64,000 nucleotides of DNA, taken from Nitrincola iocasae (GTDB taxonomy: Bacteria; Pseudomonadota; Gammaproteobacteria; Pseudomonadales; Balneatricaceae). The position numbers and the translations under genes are program-made. Positions 8,716 to 17,757 of the stretch are shown in pieces (the first letter of the stretch is position 1; the number at the start of each line of letters is the position of its first letter). Location: assembly GCF_008727795.1 (NCBI RefSeq), contig NZ_CP044222.1, positions 372,001 to 436,000 on the forward strand, in the 5' to 3' direction. The notes beneath the pieces were generated by a model. That model ran no database searches, was not told where the DNA came from, and was given only the letters and a program-made list of their open reading frames with translations.

Positions 8716-9067
8716 ATGCTATCACGGCGGCAAAATCTGCTTTCACATCCAGTTGATCCGACAGAATCGGTCTGCTGGACAGGGTTCTAGATAAGGTTGA
8801 CTTCATGGCATTCGAAATATAGGGTTATCGTTGCTAAAGGAAGTTATAGCATTGTAGTTAGATAATACATATCGGTTTATATCAAGGAGAGATGCCATGA
8901 CAACCAGTCTTTGTCCTGAAGAGCTACGCAGCTCAGCCACCAGTTTATTTCCCACCGTTGATGTATGCCAGACGCTGAAAGCGGAGTATGGAATCATATT
9001 CTTGATCAATATGATTTTGTTATAGATGAGATAGTTGCAAGGTATTGTGAGACGGTGGGGGTGAGCA
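8716..9067 (+). other. gene-poor stretch with a 42-codon reading frame
   Basis: About 350 bases without a recognisable gene. Inside it, ATG 8897 has a good AAGGAGA site and opens a 42-residue frame ending at 9025 (starts MTTSLCPEEL, ends in a hydrophobic LINMILL). I recognise no family. It could be the decayed 5' end of a longer gene. Base composition drops in G+C from here into the two ankyrin genes. Confidence 0.3.
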
Positions 9068-9610
9068 ATGAAAAATAAAATGTTACTTGCTGGTGCTTCG
9101 GTAGTTTTTTTGGGAATATCTTCGATCATATTTTATGCTATTTCACAAATGAGTATTCAACACTTGATTTTATGTAGTTCAAATGAAAGCGGTACTCGAA
9201 TACCTAGTGGCCTTTGTAACTACTATATGCTAAATTTCCGTATTAATGCAAGTGATATTAATGACTTGGGCGAGGGTGCTGGTCTTGATTATATCTTAAA
9301 TCTGGAAAGTCCAGATAAATATAAAATAGCGGAAATATTTATTTCTAGAGGGTTGGATGTTAATGGGGTTAATCATTTCAGTAACAAGGATGTAACCCCA
9401 CTACATTCCTCAGTTTTCTATAACGATGTTGAACGAGTTAATTTTCTAATCAAGCAAGGTGCCGATGCTAATATACGGAGCGAAGGGTATGAAATGACGG
9501 CGTTGGAGTTAGCTGAAAAATTACACAAAGATAACGACAAAGAAGATAGAAGCGAGATTATCAGGATTTTGTCTTCTGTTAGTAACGTACATCAAGAAGT
9601 GATGCAATGA
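9068..9610 (+). CDS. ankyrin-repeat-like exported or membrane-anchored protein
   Basis: Protein of 180 residues with one hydrophobic N-terminal segment (residues 5-27), probably a membrane anchor or signal peptide. Two degenerate ankyrin units follow: the first covers AEIFISRGLDVNGVN and TPLHSSVFYNDVERVNFLIKQGADANIRS, the second TALELAEKLH. Codon use is AT-rich compared with neighbouring core genes, suggesting acquisition. It is paired with a second ankyrin protein downstream. Such pairs are often seen as immunity-like or host-interaction proteins, but no toxin is visible here and the function is unknown. Confidence 0.65.
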   Translation: MKNKMLLAGASVVFLGISSIIFYAISQMSIQHLILCSSNESGTRIPSGLCNYYMLNFRINASDINDLGEGAGLDYILNLESPDKYKIAEIFISRGLDVNGVNHFSNKDVTPLHSSVFYNDVERVNFLIKQGADANIRSEGYEMTALELAEKLHKDNDKEDRSEIIRILSSVSNVHQEVMQ

Positions 9611-9780
9611 TACTCCGTCCGTTTCCTGGAGAGTGATGTCGGCTATGCAGCTAAAAAATGGATCTATCATATTTCAAAAATTATATTGTTAGATCAGGTT
9701 TTGGGGTTGGCATGTGGGGCGCCAGCTCTCTTGAATTTCCTTAGAGCGTGGTGTTACGTGTGATAAAAAAGGATAAGCTA

Positions 9781-10602
9781 ATGGGCGAAAATGTTGCTAT
9801 GGAAGGCTTTGTTGGTTTTAAAGTGGCTATAAAAGTGGCTATATTAGGTGCTCTGTTTAGTGCGATGGTGGCCGCTGAAACTCAATACCCCAGCTTTAAA
9901 GAATATAAACAGATCAAGCGAGATGAAATACAAGCGATAATTGATCAGCATAACGCAAAAGGCTTACCATTAGCTGAGGCTACATACACTCTTATAGATC
10001 CATACCGACAGGATTCATTGGAATACCCGCTAATTTTTGAAGCGGTTAGATATGGTAGTCTCAACCAGTTAAATGCCTTGATCGAAGCGGGTGCTGATGT
10101 AAACGCTTTTTTCCCTATGCGTTACCCTAGAACGCCTATTTATTATGCAATCACTGATTACCCTTATGGTTTGGAAGTCGAGTGTCACCCTGAACATGTC
10201 AGGCTTTTATTGGAGGCGGGTGCGTCAATAGAGGAGCTCCCTCCGAGTACTCGCACATTGTTGGGAAATTATACAGCTCCCGTGGAGATAAGCGGTTGTA
10301 ATGAAATATTGTCACTGTTGATTCAAGCCGGTGCTGATGTGAATGCCCAGAATATTGGAGGATTTACTCCATTGTTTGATGCGCTGACTGTTCATGATGT
10401 CGCTGGTATTGAGCTCTTGATTGAGGCAGGAGCTGATCCCATGATTACTGATATAGGAGGAGTGAGTGTCGTTGAATACGTATTGCAAATGACATTACAG
10501 TACCTTCCATTAGATGATTCGGGTGCTGATACAATCCGCCGCTTTATAGAGCTGGCAGTCGATAAAAAGTATGAAGAAAACATCGAAATCCTCCTAGAAT
10601 AA
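9781..10602 (+). CDS. ankyrin-repeat protein with signal peptide
   Basis: Protein of about 273 residues from ATG 9781, chosen because AAGGATA precedes it; an in-frame GTG at 9748 is possible. An N-terminal signal peptide ends near MVAAE. Ankyrin units recur: LNALIEAGADVNAFF, VRLLLEAGASIEEL, LSLLIQAGADVNAQNIGGFTPL and IELLIEAGADPMITDIGG. The protein is probably periplasmic and should act by protein binding rather than catalysis. It resembles the preceding ankyrin gene in type and AT-rich composition. The 137 bases between the two genes show no further gene. Confidence 0.72.
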   Translation: MGENVAMEGFVGFKVAIKVAILGALFSAMVAAETQYPSFKEYKQIKRDEIQAIIDQHNAKGLPLAEATYTLIDPYRQDSLEYPLIFEAVRYGSLNQLNALIEAGADVNAFFPMRYPRTPIYYAITDYPYGLEVECHPEHVRLLLEAGASIEELPPSTRTLLGNYTAPVEISGCNEILSLLIQAGADVNAQNIGGFTPLFDALTVHDVAGIELLIEAGADPMITDIGGVSVVEYVLQMTLQYLPLDDSGADTIRRFIELAVDKKYEENIEILLE

Positions 10603-10742
10603 CCGGTCACACTAGCATCCGGCTGATAAGTCAGGCTAGAACTGGCTCTTATCCCACAAACATTGCAAAATAGACGCTTCGGGGGTACTGCTGTAACAGT
10701 TGGCCCTTTTCTTCAGACAGAGCAGACGAGTTTACTCACGCA

Positions 10743-12371
10743 ATGACCGATACCTTACGGGTCGCTATGGCCCAGTTGAACTTCCTGGTGGGAGATATTC
10801 CCGGTAATACCGACAAGATACTGGCGGCGGCGGTGACGGCGCGTGATCAGCATCAGGCGGATGTGCTGCTGTGTTCTGAGTTGGCGATTACTGGCTATCC
10901 GCCGGAAGATCTGTTGCTGCGCCCGAGTCTGGAGCCGCGGATCGAGAAGGCGTTGCAGCGGCTATGTCAGGAGTTGCAGGGGATCACGCTGGTGGTGGGT
11001 TACCCGCGTTATAACGAGGGTCGGCTCTACAATATGGCGGGTGTGATTCATCAGGGTGAGTTGATCTTCGAATACGCCAAGCAGTGTCTGCCGAATTTTC
11101 AGGTGTTTGATGAGCAGCGTTATTTTGTCGCGGGTCATCAATCGGGTACCTTCAGCTTGAAAGGTTGCCGTATTGGTCTGACTATCTGTGAAGATATCTG
11201 GCACAGCACGCCGGTGGAGCAGTTAAAAGCCCAGGGTGCTGAGCTGATTCTGAACCTGAATGCCTCACCGTTTCATGCCGGTAAAACCGGATTGCGTCTT
11301 CAGGTGTTGGCGCAGCGGGCGCAGGAGTGCGGGGCACCGATTATCTATGTGAATCAGTTTGGCGCCCAGGATGAGCTTGTGTTTGATGGTGGCTCGCTGG
11401 TGGTGAGTGCCGAGGGTGAGCTGGTGTTCAGTGCCGCCCATTTCAGCGAGTCACTGGATTGTGTCGACTATCAGGTCAGTACTGGCAAGATTAGCCCGCT
11501 GCAAGCTTCGCAGCCTTTCCCTGATTACGAAGCGTCTGTGTATCAGGCGCTGGTTACGGGTGTGCGCGACTATGTTGAAAAGAATCACTTTCCCAAGGTG
11601 GTGCTGGGGTTATCCGGGGGTATCGACTCGGCGGTTACCGCGGCTATAGCCGTGGATGCCTTGGGGCCGGAACGTGTTGAAGTGGTGATGATGCCGTTTC
11701 GTTACACCGCCTCCATGAGTGTGGAAGATGCCGAAGGCCAGGCCAAAATGCTGGGGATGCGTTATAGCGCCATCTCCATTGAACCCCTGTATGACAGTTT
11801 TATGCAGCAACTGGCCCCCGCTTTTGCCGGACTGAAGCCGGATACCACGGAAGAGAACCTGCAAGCACGTTGCCGAGGGGTGTTGCTGATGGCGATTTCG
11901 AACAAAACCGGTGCCCTGGTACTGACCACTGGCAACAAGAGTGAAGTGGCGGTGGGTTATTCGACGCTGTATGGCGATATGGCTGGCGGTTTCGATGTGT
12001 TGAAAGATGTACCGAAAACCCTGGTGTATCGTCTGGCAAACTATCGTAACAGCCTGTCACCGGCGATCCCTCAGCGGGTGATTGATAGACCGCCGTCAGC
12101 TGAGCTGGCACCAGGGCAGCAGGATCAGGATTCACTGCCGGATTATGATGATCTGGACCGGATACTGGAGCTCTATGTTGAGCGCGATTTCAGTGCCCAT
12201 GCCATTATTGCCGAAGGCTTTGATGAGGCGGTGGTGCAGCGGGTGGTTCGACTGGTGGATGTGAACGAATACAAACGGCGCCAGGCACCCATCGGGCCGC
12301 GCATTACCCAACGTGGTTTTGGTCGTGACCGGCGCTATCCGATCACCTCTGGCTGGCGGCCAGGCGAGTAA
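10743..12371 (+). CDS. nadE: glutamine-dependent NAD+ synthetase
   Basis: Amidates nicotinic acid adenine dinucleotide to NAD+, using ammonia released from glutamine. The N-terminal nitrilase-type glutaminase domain holds the catalytic triad Glu46 (CSELAITGYPPEDLL), Lys113 (EYAKQCLPNF) and Cys149 (LTICEDIWH). The C-terminal synthetase domain has the ATP pyrophosphatase P-loop GLSGGIDSAV near residue 290 and TTGNKSEVAVGYSTLYGDMAG. Length (542) fits the single-chain gammaproteobacterial type. No close neighbour shares its direction; the DUF3299 gene ends convergently 22 bases beyond it. Confidence 0.97.
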   Translation: MTDTLRVAMAQLNFLVGDIPGNTDKILAAAVTARDQHQADVLLCSELAITGYPPEDLLLRPSLEPRIEKALQRLCQELQGITLVVGYPRYNEGRLYNMAGVIHQGELIFEYAKQCLPNFQVFDEQRYFVAGHQSGTFSLKGCRIGLTICEDIWHSTPVEQLKAQGAELILNLNASPFHAGKTGLRLQVLAQRAQECGAPIIYVNQFGAQDELVFDGGSLVVSAEGELVFSAAHFSESLDCVDYQVSTGKISPLQASQPFPDYEASVYQALVTGVRDYVEKNHFPKVVLGLSGGIDSAVTAAIAVDALGPERVEVVMMPFRYTASMSVEDAEGQAKMLGMRYSAISIEPLYDSFMQQLAPAFAGLKPDTTEENLQARCRGVLLMAISNKTGALVLTTGNKSEVAVGYSTLYGDMAGGFDVLKDVPKTLVYRLANYRNSLSPAIPQRVIDRPPSAELAPGQQDQDSLPDYDDLDRILELYVERDFSAHAIIAEGFDEAVVQRVVRLVDVNEYKRRQAPIGPRITQRGFGRDRRYPITSGWRPGE

Positions 12372-12393
12372 TCCTTTACTCTTTAAAACTGAC

Positions 12394-12963
12394 TTACCAC
12401 TCACCCTCTTCGGCTTCGTCCCAGTCGTAGGGGGTGATCTGAAAGGCTTCCAGTCGGTAACCGGCTGTGCCCATCTCATGGCTATAGGTCACCGTGGTTA
12501 GACGCCCGGTTATCCATACCGCATCCCAGAGGTTTTCCACTTCTGTGCCGGGTTCAAAATGCACATCGATAATCTGGTTTGATGGCGGTGGCGGCACATG
12601 GATACAGGCGCCAAAGTAGGGGACCAGGAAAAAGCGGAATACTTTGGTTTGTTCAGCTTCCAGGGGCACCACAAAACCGGGAATGCTGATCATCAAGCCA
12701 TCCAGTTCGCCGCGAACCGGTGCTGAGGCCAGAACCTGCAGCATATTATCCATCATCCGTTCCGCTTCCGGGCTGTAATCATCAATGATGTCGAAGTTGT
12801 AGGGATCGAAATCCGAATCACCGATCAGGTCGCTGAGGGTCAGGGTGTAGTCTTCCGGCATCAGCTCATCCCAGGTGAACACTCTGGGCTCTTCGGTTTC
12901 TTCGGCCTGCAGCGGCAGCGCCATCAATAGTGCCAGCAGCAAAGTGAAAATCAGTTTTAGCAT
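12394..12963 (-). CDS. DUF3299 protein, last gene of the zinc-linked ABC operon
   Basis: Exported protein of 189 residues with a cleavable signal peptide (MLKLIFTLLLALLMALPLQA). The DUF3299 core is clear: PGFVVPLE, then FRFFLVPYFGACIHVPPPP and a C-terminal strand with YRLEAFQI. Family function is not established. It lies 32 bases behind the ABC permease and is the fourth gene of an operon that begins with the His-rich DUF2796 protein. The same set of families occurs in zinc-regulated zrg-type operons of Vibrio, so a periplasmic role in zinc handling is inferred. Confidence 0.85.
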   Translation of the reverse strand: MLKLIFTLLLALLMALPLQAEETEEPRVFTWDELMPEDYTLTLSDLIGDSDFDPYNFDIIDDYSPEAERMMDNMLQVLASAPVRGELDGLMISIPGFVVPLEAEQTKVFRFFLVPYFGACIHVPPPPSNQIIDVHFEPGTEVENLWDAVWITGRLTTVTYSHEMGTAGYRLEAFQITPYDWDEAEEGEW

Positions 12964-12995
12964 AAGTATCCTGTCAGGGTGTCAGAGTCAGGGAA

Positions 12996-14249
12996 TCAAA
13001 GCCTTGGTGTCAGACCATCCGCCAAAGTATAGCGGTAGGCGCGCCAGGCGGGTATCAGGCCGGTCAGCAGGCCTGCTAGTTGCACGGCACCGAGCAGTAA
13101 CCACTGGCTCTTGTCCGGCCAGCCAGGGTTGAGAAAAATACCGTATTGCAGTGCCAGCCAATCCTGAATACCGAAGGTCAGCAGGGTCAGCAGCAACAGC
13201 CCCAGCAGAATCCCCAGGAAGGTCAGCAGCATCGCCTCAAACAACAACAGCGCAACAATGCGTAACGGACCTGCCCCTACGGCACGCAGTACCGCCAGCT
13301 CACGCCGACGCTCGTTAAGACTGGTCAACAGAATGCCGAGCATGCCGGTAAATCCTGCGAACACCACAAAACCGGAGATGATCAGCAGGGTGCGCTCGGC
13401 AACCGCCATGACTTGCCACAGTTCCTGTATGGCTACCCCCGGCAATATGGCCTGCAGAGGTTCGGCACGAAAGGTATTGATTGAGCGCTGCAGATGAAAG
13501 GTGCTGATAGGTGACTCCAGACCCAACAGAAAAGCGGTGATCTGTTTCGGGGTCAGATCCATTTCACGGGCGTCATCCTGACTGGCACTCAGGCCAGGGA
13601 TACGGGTGCCGGCCCGCCAGCCAAGGTGAATCGCTTCCCACGCCTCGAGTTTGATTAGCACATTGCGGTCAACGGGTGTGCCGGTCGGCTGCAAAATGCC
13701 GGATACAGTAAATGGCATATCGTCATGCTTGGCAAAGCTGCCTTGTCCGAGGCCATGCGCAATCGTCAGCTTGTCACCCAGGCTGTATTCCAATGCTCCT
13801 GCCACCTCGGCCCCAACAACCACATCAAACAGATCATCAAAGGCGTCGCCTTGACTAAAACTCAAGGGCTGCTGTTTACCAAAGCGATAGTGGCGGAAAT
13901 AGTCTTCAGTTGTGCCCACTACCCGAAAACCGCGGTGTGAGTCGCCCAGGGTGATGGGAATGCTCCAGGCCACCTGATCCTGCGCGGCTATCTGCTCATA
14001 GCTGCTCCAGCGCACGTTATTGGTAGGCTGGCCGATATTGAATACCGAGTAGAGCAGCAGTGGCAGCGAACCGCTGCGTGCGCCCACGATCAGGTCGGTG
14101 CCGGCGACGGTATTAAAAAACCCCTGGCGAGCATCCTGACGCAGCTTCTCTACCCCGGTGAGCAGCAGCACGCTGATCGCCAGGGTGAGCAGTGTCAGTG
14201 CCGCTGTGCCACGACGATTCCAAAGACTGCGCAGTGCCAGAGCCAACAT
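12996..14249 (-). CDS. ABC transporter permease, MacB/FtsX type
   Basis: Inner-membrane protein of 417 residues. One transmembrane helix lies at the N-terminus (TAALTLLTLAISVLLLTGV), followed by a large periplasmic domain with MacB_PCD features, then three C-terminal helices around ISGFVVFAGFTGMLGILLTS and the ELAVLRAVGA coupling motif characteristic of FtsX-like permeases. Its start overlaps the ATPase stop by one base, so the two are translated together. Such permeases move lipids or proteins, or transmit force, rather than import small solutes. Zinc linkage comes from operon context. Confidence 0.9.
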   Translation of the reverse strand: MLALALRSLWNRRGTAALTLLTLAISVLLLTGVEKLRQDARQGFFNTVAGTDLIVGARSGSLPLLLYSVFNIGQPTNNVRWSSYEQIAAQDQVAWSIPITLGDSHRGFRVVGTTEDYFRHYRFGKQQPLSFSQGDAFDDLFDVVVGAEVAGALEYSLGDKLTIAHGLGQGSFAKHDDMPFTVSGILQPTGTPVDRNVLIKLEAWEAIHLGWRAGTRIPGLSASQDDAREMDLTPKQITAFLLGLESPISTFHLQRSINTFRAEPLQAILPGVAIQELWQVMAVAERTLLIISGFVVFAGFTGMLGILLTSLNERRRELAVLRAVGAGPLRIVALLLFEAMLLTFLGILLGLLLLTLLTFGIQDWLALQYGIFLNPGWPDKSQWLLLGAVQLAGLLTGLIPAWRAYRYTLADGLTPRL

Positions 14250-14944
14250 TAGTGAGTTCCTTTGCAGCGGTTGATGTCGGCCAAATTGATAACCCGGTCA
14301 AAGTGTTGGCTCAGGCTCAGATCATGGCTGACAAACACCAACGTGGTGTTATTCAGGCGGCTTTGCGTCGACAGCAGATCTAAAAACTGGTCACGGGTGT
14401 CACTGTCCAGTGCTGAGGTGGGTTCATCGGCAAGCAACACCTCTGGTTGGCCGATCAGTGCTCTGGCGGCGGCGACACGCTGTTGCTGACCTATCGACAG
14501 CTCAGCGGTCGGTACCGGGCGATCAATAAAGGCGCCGAGTCCCAGTGCTTCCAGCAACCCCCGAGCAGCGGCAACCGGATCACCGGCTTTGCGCTTGCGC
14601 TGGGCTGAAAAGCGGCACGGCAGTACGACATTATCGATCAGACTGAGATAGGGCAGCAGGTTAAATTGCTGAAACAACACGCCGATATGATCGGCACGAA
14701 AGCGATCGCGCTGGCGTTGTGACAGTGTATTGAGCGATTGACCGAGCAATTCGATCTCACCCTGCTGGGGTTTCATTAACCCACCTAACAGGTTTAGCAG
14801 GGTGCTTTTACCGCTACCCGATGCCCCACGCAGAAACACCTGCTCACCCCGGGGGATGGTTAAAGTGTCGATCTGCAGGACCGGCTGGTGGGGTTTCCAG
14901 CCGAAGCTCAGTTGGTTTAGTTTGATAGCGGTTGTGTGCGTCAT
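14249..14944 (-). CDS. ABC transporter ATP-binding protein, LolD/MacB type
   Basis: Cytoplasmic ATPase of 231 residues that partners the adjacent FtsX-like permease. Walker A is GASGSGKSTLL, the signature is LSIGQQQR, Walker B is VLLADEPTSALD, and the H-loop His lies in LVFVSHD. The sequence belongs to the MacB/LolD/FtsE group. It overlaps the DUF2796 gene by four bases at its start and the permease by one base at its end, so all three are coupled. Confidence 0.94.
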   Translation of the reverse strand: MTHTTAIKLNQLSFGWKPHQPVLQIDTLTIPRGEQVFLRGASGSGKSTLLNLLGGLMKPQQGEIELLGQSLNTLSQRQRDRFRADHIGVLFQQFNLLPYLSLIDNVVLPCRFSAQRKRKAGDPVAAARGLLEALGLGAFIDRPVPTAELSIGQQQRVAAARALIGQPEVLLADEPTSALDSDTRDQFLDLLSTQSRLNNTTLVFVSHDLSLSQHFDRVINLADINRCKGTH

Positions 14945-15531
14945 TCTTTTAGTCTGAGAATATTCTGTCCTGCATTCAGGGTCATGCCCTGTTGGCCTGC
15001 CGGGGTGATCAACTGCACCTGTAGTTCCAGCAGGGATGGATAGGTACTGAACAGATTGACACGGATTTGTTCCAGTTGTTCCGGCTGCTCACAGTGATAG
15101 TAATAATCTACAATCACATCGCTGTGAGCAGCGTCGTGATCGTGCTCATCGTTATGGTCGTGGTCATGGTCGTGATCTTGTTCATCTTCCAGCAGATGGT
15201 GTTCAACATGTATCTCTTCAGCTTCACAGCCAGCGGCTTCGGGCAGGTACCAGAAAGTATCCGGCAGGTTCATTCGCCCGACCAGGTCGTACACCTGATT
15301 GATCTGCTCTTCTTCATGTGCCACATGCTCAAAACCTACCAGGTCGGCAGCAGGGGCTTTAAGGCTGGCCAGGAGCATAGAGCCTTCCTGGACAACATCT
15401 AATTGCGCCATGCCATGGACATGAGAGCCCAGTTGAGCCTGTTCATGTTCATGTTCATGATCATGATCATGGGTGTCGGCGAAGCTGAGGCTGCTGGCTA
15501 CTAGCATCAGAGGGAGGGCGATTTTGTGCAT
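14941..15531 (-). CDS. His-rich zinc-binding protein, DUF2796 (ZrgA-like)
   Basis: Periplasmic protein of 196 residues with a signal peptide ending near SLSFA. The first mature residues form a His/Asp/Glu metal-binding stretch (THDHDHEHEHE), followed by GSHVHGMAQLDVV typical of DUF2796. A second His-rich loop lies near residue 120 (DHDHDHDHNDEHDHD), and YYYHC is conserved. Vibrio ZrgA of this family is zinc-regulated. The gene is first in a four-gene operon and has a perfect Zur-like palindrome 33 bases upstream of its start. Likely role: periplasmic zinc capture handed to the ABC partner. Confidence 0.9.
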   Translation of the reverse strand: MHKIALPLMLVASSLSFADTHDHDHEHEHEQAQLGSHVHGMAQLDVVQEGSMLLASLKAPAADLVGFEHVAHEEEQINQVYDLVGRMNLPDTFWYLPEAAGCEAEEIHVEHHLLEDEQDHDHDHDHNDEHDHDAAHSDVIVDYYYHCEQPEQLEQIRVNLFSTYPSLLELQVQLITPAGQQGMTLNAGQNILRLKE

Positions 15532-15563
15532 GCTGTGCTCCTGAAATAAACCGCTGTAAAATT

Positions 15564-15578
15564 TGTTATAACATAACA
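15564..15578 (-). promoter_or_regulatory. Zur-like operator
   Basis: Perfect inverted repeat TGTTAT-AAC-ATAACA, embedded in A/T flanks, 33 bases upstream of the DUF2796 start. It matches the gammaproteobacterial Zur box core (TGTTATAnnATAACA-like). It should repress the operon when zinc is plentiful. Confidence 0.75.
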
Positions 15579-15620
15579 GATGTTGCGATGTTCAGAAAGT
15601 TCCCTGTCGGCCTTAACGCA

Positions 15621-15644
15621 TTGGACCACCCGAAGGTGGTCCAA
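15621..15644 (-). terminator. strong hairpin between bamD and the zinc operon promoter
   Basis: Perfect 10-bp stem (TTGGACCACC/GGTGGTCCAA) with a CGAA tetraloop in a 139-base gap. It lies just downstream of the bamD stop in the minus direction, so it probably ends or stabilises the bamD transcript. No T tract follows on either strand, so classic intrinsic termination is uncertain. Confidence 0.5.
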
Positions 15645-15670
15645 AAGACAAACGATGTACTGGCTGAGTA

Positions 15671-16648
15671 TTACTGACTTTGCTCGCTTTCCTGTTCGTC
15701 GCTACCATCACTTCCAAAGGTGCCGAAGGTGATGCGGTTTAGCAGTGAGCGTTTGCCGCTGCTGTCGGCACGTTGGCCTTGCTCTTCTGCTTCACGTAGC
15801 CGATCCGGATTAACCGGGCGTGCCGGTGTAGCCGGTTCAATTTCACCCAACAGACCAAAGCTGGCAGTATAGAGCAGATCGAAGCGCTGCGGTGAGAAAG
15901 GACGAATCACGTAATCCGGGTAGTTCAGACGCAGTACATCCAGTGCTTTTTCAGCCAGATCGTTCATGCCCAACTTGGTGTAAGACTCGGCCATAATCGA
16001 CAATGCATCGGGTACGGCTGGTGTTTCCTGCAGGTTTTCCACTACATAACGACCACGGTTAGCCGCGGCTACCCAGGCTTCACGCTTCATGTAATAGCTG
16101 GCTACATGAATTTCATAGGTAGCCAGGCGGTTTTTCAGATACTGCATACGACGCTGGGCATCTGGCGCGAACTCACTGTTAGGGTAGCGGTTCAGCAGTG
16201 TGGAAAAGCTTTCAAACGAATCCAGCGCCGCACCCGGATCACGCTGGGTTTCATCCAGTGGCAGGAAACGCGCCAGGAAGTTACGGTCCTCTTCAAATGA
16301 CGTCAGGCCTTTCAGGTAGTAAGCATAATCGATATGGTCATGGTTGGGGTGCAAGCGAATAAAGCGATCTGCCGCGGCACGTGAGGCGGCGGGCTCACTA
16401 TTGCGATAGTAAGCATAGATCAGTTCCAGTTGCGACTGTTCAGAAAAACGGCCAAAGGGGTAGCGCGCTTCAAGCAACTGCAGCTTCTCAATCGCCAAAG
16501 CCCAATTGCCAGCATCCAGAGCGCTCATGGCATCATCATAGAGCACCTGCTCGGGAATATCGGGAATTGTTTTTTCGCCACCAAACCACGAGCAGCCGGA
16601 AATCATGATCAAAAGGGTCAGAGCGCCAATCACTTTGACAAATTGCAT
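15671..16648 (-). CDS. bamD: outer membrane assembly lipoprotein BamD
   Basis: Essential lipoprotein of the BAM complex that inserts beta-barrel proteins into the outer membrane. The signal peptide ends in a lipobox (MISGC) with Cys20 as the lipidation site. TPR repeats follow: ALDAGNWALAIEKLQLLEARYPFGRFSEQ is the first, written here only to position it near residues 43-70 with YPFGRFSEQ as the key motif, and later YPNSEFAPDA. The 325-residue length includes a hydrophilic C-terminal extension (RADSSGKRSLLNRITFG) seen in Pseudomonas-like BamD. It diverges from rluD, a conserved gammaproteobacterial arrangement. Confidence 0.95.
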   Translation of the reverse strand: MQFVKVIGALTLLIMISGCSWFGGEKTIPDIPEQVLYDDAMSALDAGNWALAIEKLQLLEARYPFGRFSEQSQLELIYAYYRNSEPAASRAAADRFIRLHPNHDHIDYAYYLKGLTSFEEDRNFLARFLPLDETQRDPGAALDSFESFSTLLNRYPNSEFAPDAQRRMQYLKNRLATYEIHVASYYMKREAWVAAANRGRYVVENLQETPAVPDALSIMAESYTKLGMNDLAEKALDVLRLNYPDYVIRPFSPQRFDLLYTASFGLLGEIEPATPARPVNPDRLREAEEQGQRADSSGKRSLLNRITFGTFGSDGSDEQESEQSQ

Positions 16649-16785
16649 ATCGCTTTATCCTGAGATGTTGACCGAATCCGGCGTTTCAGATCGGTTTCGG
16701 TTATACTGGAAGTACATTCATTCCGGCCTATTAAAACACAACCGGATGCCAAGCTAAAACATCCTAGAGTAAAGATTAGAATTCG

Positions 16786-17754
16786 ATGTCAGAACAGGTT
16801 GATTTAAATGCCGACGTACCGGCCGAAATGTACGGTTTACGGTTGGATCAGGCGGTGTCGCAGTTATTTCCTGAATACTCCCGCTCACGGCTGCAAAGCT
16901 GGATAAAAGAGGGAGCTCTTCAAGTCAATGGCGAAGCCCGCCGTCCTCGCGACAAACTGAATGGCGGTGAAAAAATTACCGTGTCGGTTGAAATCGCTTC
17001 GATCGACCGGCATGCCGCTCAGGATATCCCCCTGGACATCGTCTATGAAGATGACGATATCCTGATTCTGAACAAGCCCTCAGGCCTGGTGGTACACCCG
17101 GCGGCTGGCCATGCCGATGGCACCCTGCTGAATGCGCTGCTGCATCATTGCCCCGCTATTGGGCATGTGCCGCGTGCCGGTATCGTGCACCGACTGGATC
17201 GTGACACCACCGGCCTGATGGTGGTAGCAAAAACCATCCAGGCGCAAACCGAGCTGGTGGCGCAGTTGCAAGATCGCAGCATGGGGCGTGAATACGAAGC
17301 CATCGTGCATGGGGTGATGACCGGCGGTGGTTGCGTCGATGAGCCGATGGCGCGTCACTCCAAAAATCGCTTAAAGATGGCCGTAGTAGGGGTTGGCAAG
17401 GAAGCGATCACTCACTACCGGGTGCTGGAAAAATTCCGTTCGCACACCCATATCCGTCTGAAACTGGAAACCGGTCGTACCCATCAGATCCGCGTGCACA
17501 TGTCACATATCAACTATCCGCTGGTCGGCGATCCGCTTTACAGTGGCCGTGTCCGCTTGACCAAAGGCGCCAGTGAAGAGATGAGAGAGTTGCTGAAGCA
17601 CTTCCGTCGTCAGGCGTTGCATGCTAAAAAGCTGGAACTCTGGCATCCGCAAACCGGTCAACAGATGAGTTGGGAAATCGATCTGCCCACCGATTTTGAA
17701 GCCCTGCGTCGGGTGCTCAAAGAGGATGCCGATAACTGCGACTACGAGCTGTAA
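16786..17754 (+). CDS. rluD: 23S rRNA pseudouridine(1911/1915/1917) synthase
   Basis: Makes three pseudouridines in helix 69 of 23S rRNA. An N-terminal S4 RNA-binding domain (residues about 17-77, RLDQAVSQLFPEYSRSRLQSW) precedes the RluA/RluD catalytic domain. The catalytic Asp is in GIVHRLDRDTTGLMVVAK, preceded by LILNKPSGLVVHP and followed by LETGRTHQIRVH. At 322 residues it has the expected size. It diverges from bamD and is followed by pgeF after 3 bases, so the two genes are probably co-transcribed. Confidence 0.96.
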   Translation: MSEQVDLNADVPAEMYGLRLDQAVSQLFPEYSRSRLQSWIKEGALQVNGEARRPRDKLNGGEKITVSVEIASIDRHAAQDIPLDIVYEDDDILILNKPSGLVVHPAAGHADGTLLNALLHHCPAIGHVPRAGIVHRLDRDTTGLMVVAKTIQAQTELVAQLQDRSMGREYEAIVHGVMTGGGCVDEPMARHSKNRLKMAVVGVGKEAITHYRVLEKFRSHTHIRLKLETGRTHQIRVHMSHINYPLVGDPLYSGRVRLTKGASEEMRELLKHFRRQALHAKKLELWHPQTGQQMSWEIDLPTDFEALRRVLKEDADNCDYEL

Positions 17755-17757
17755 ACT

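Noticed and set aside
15067..15402. Antisense frame rich in Val/Ile opposite the His-rich gene
   Set aside because: The Val/Ile/Met runs are simply the complement of His/Asp codons of the DUF2796 protein.
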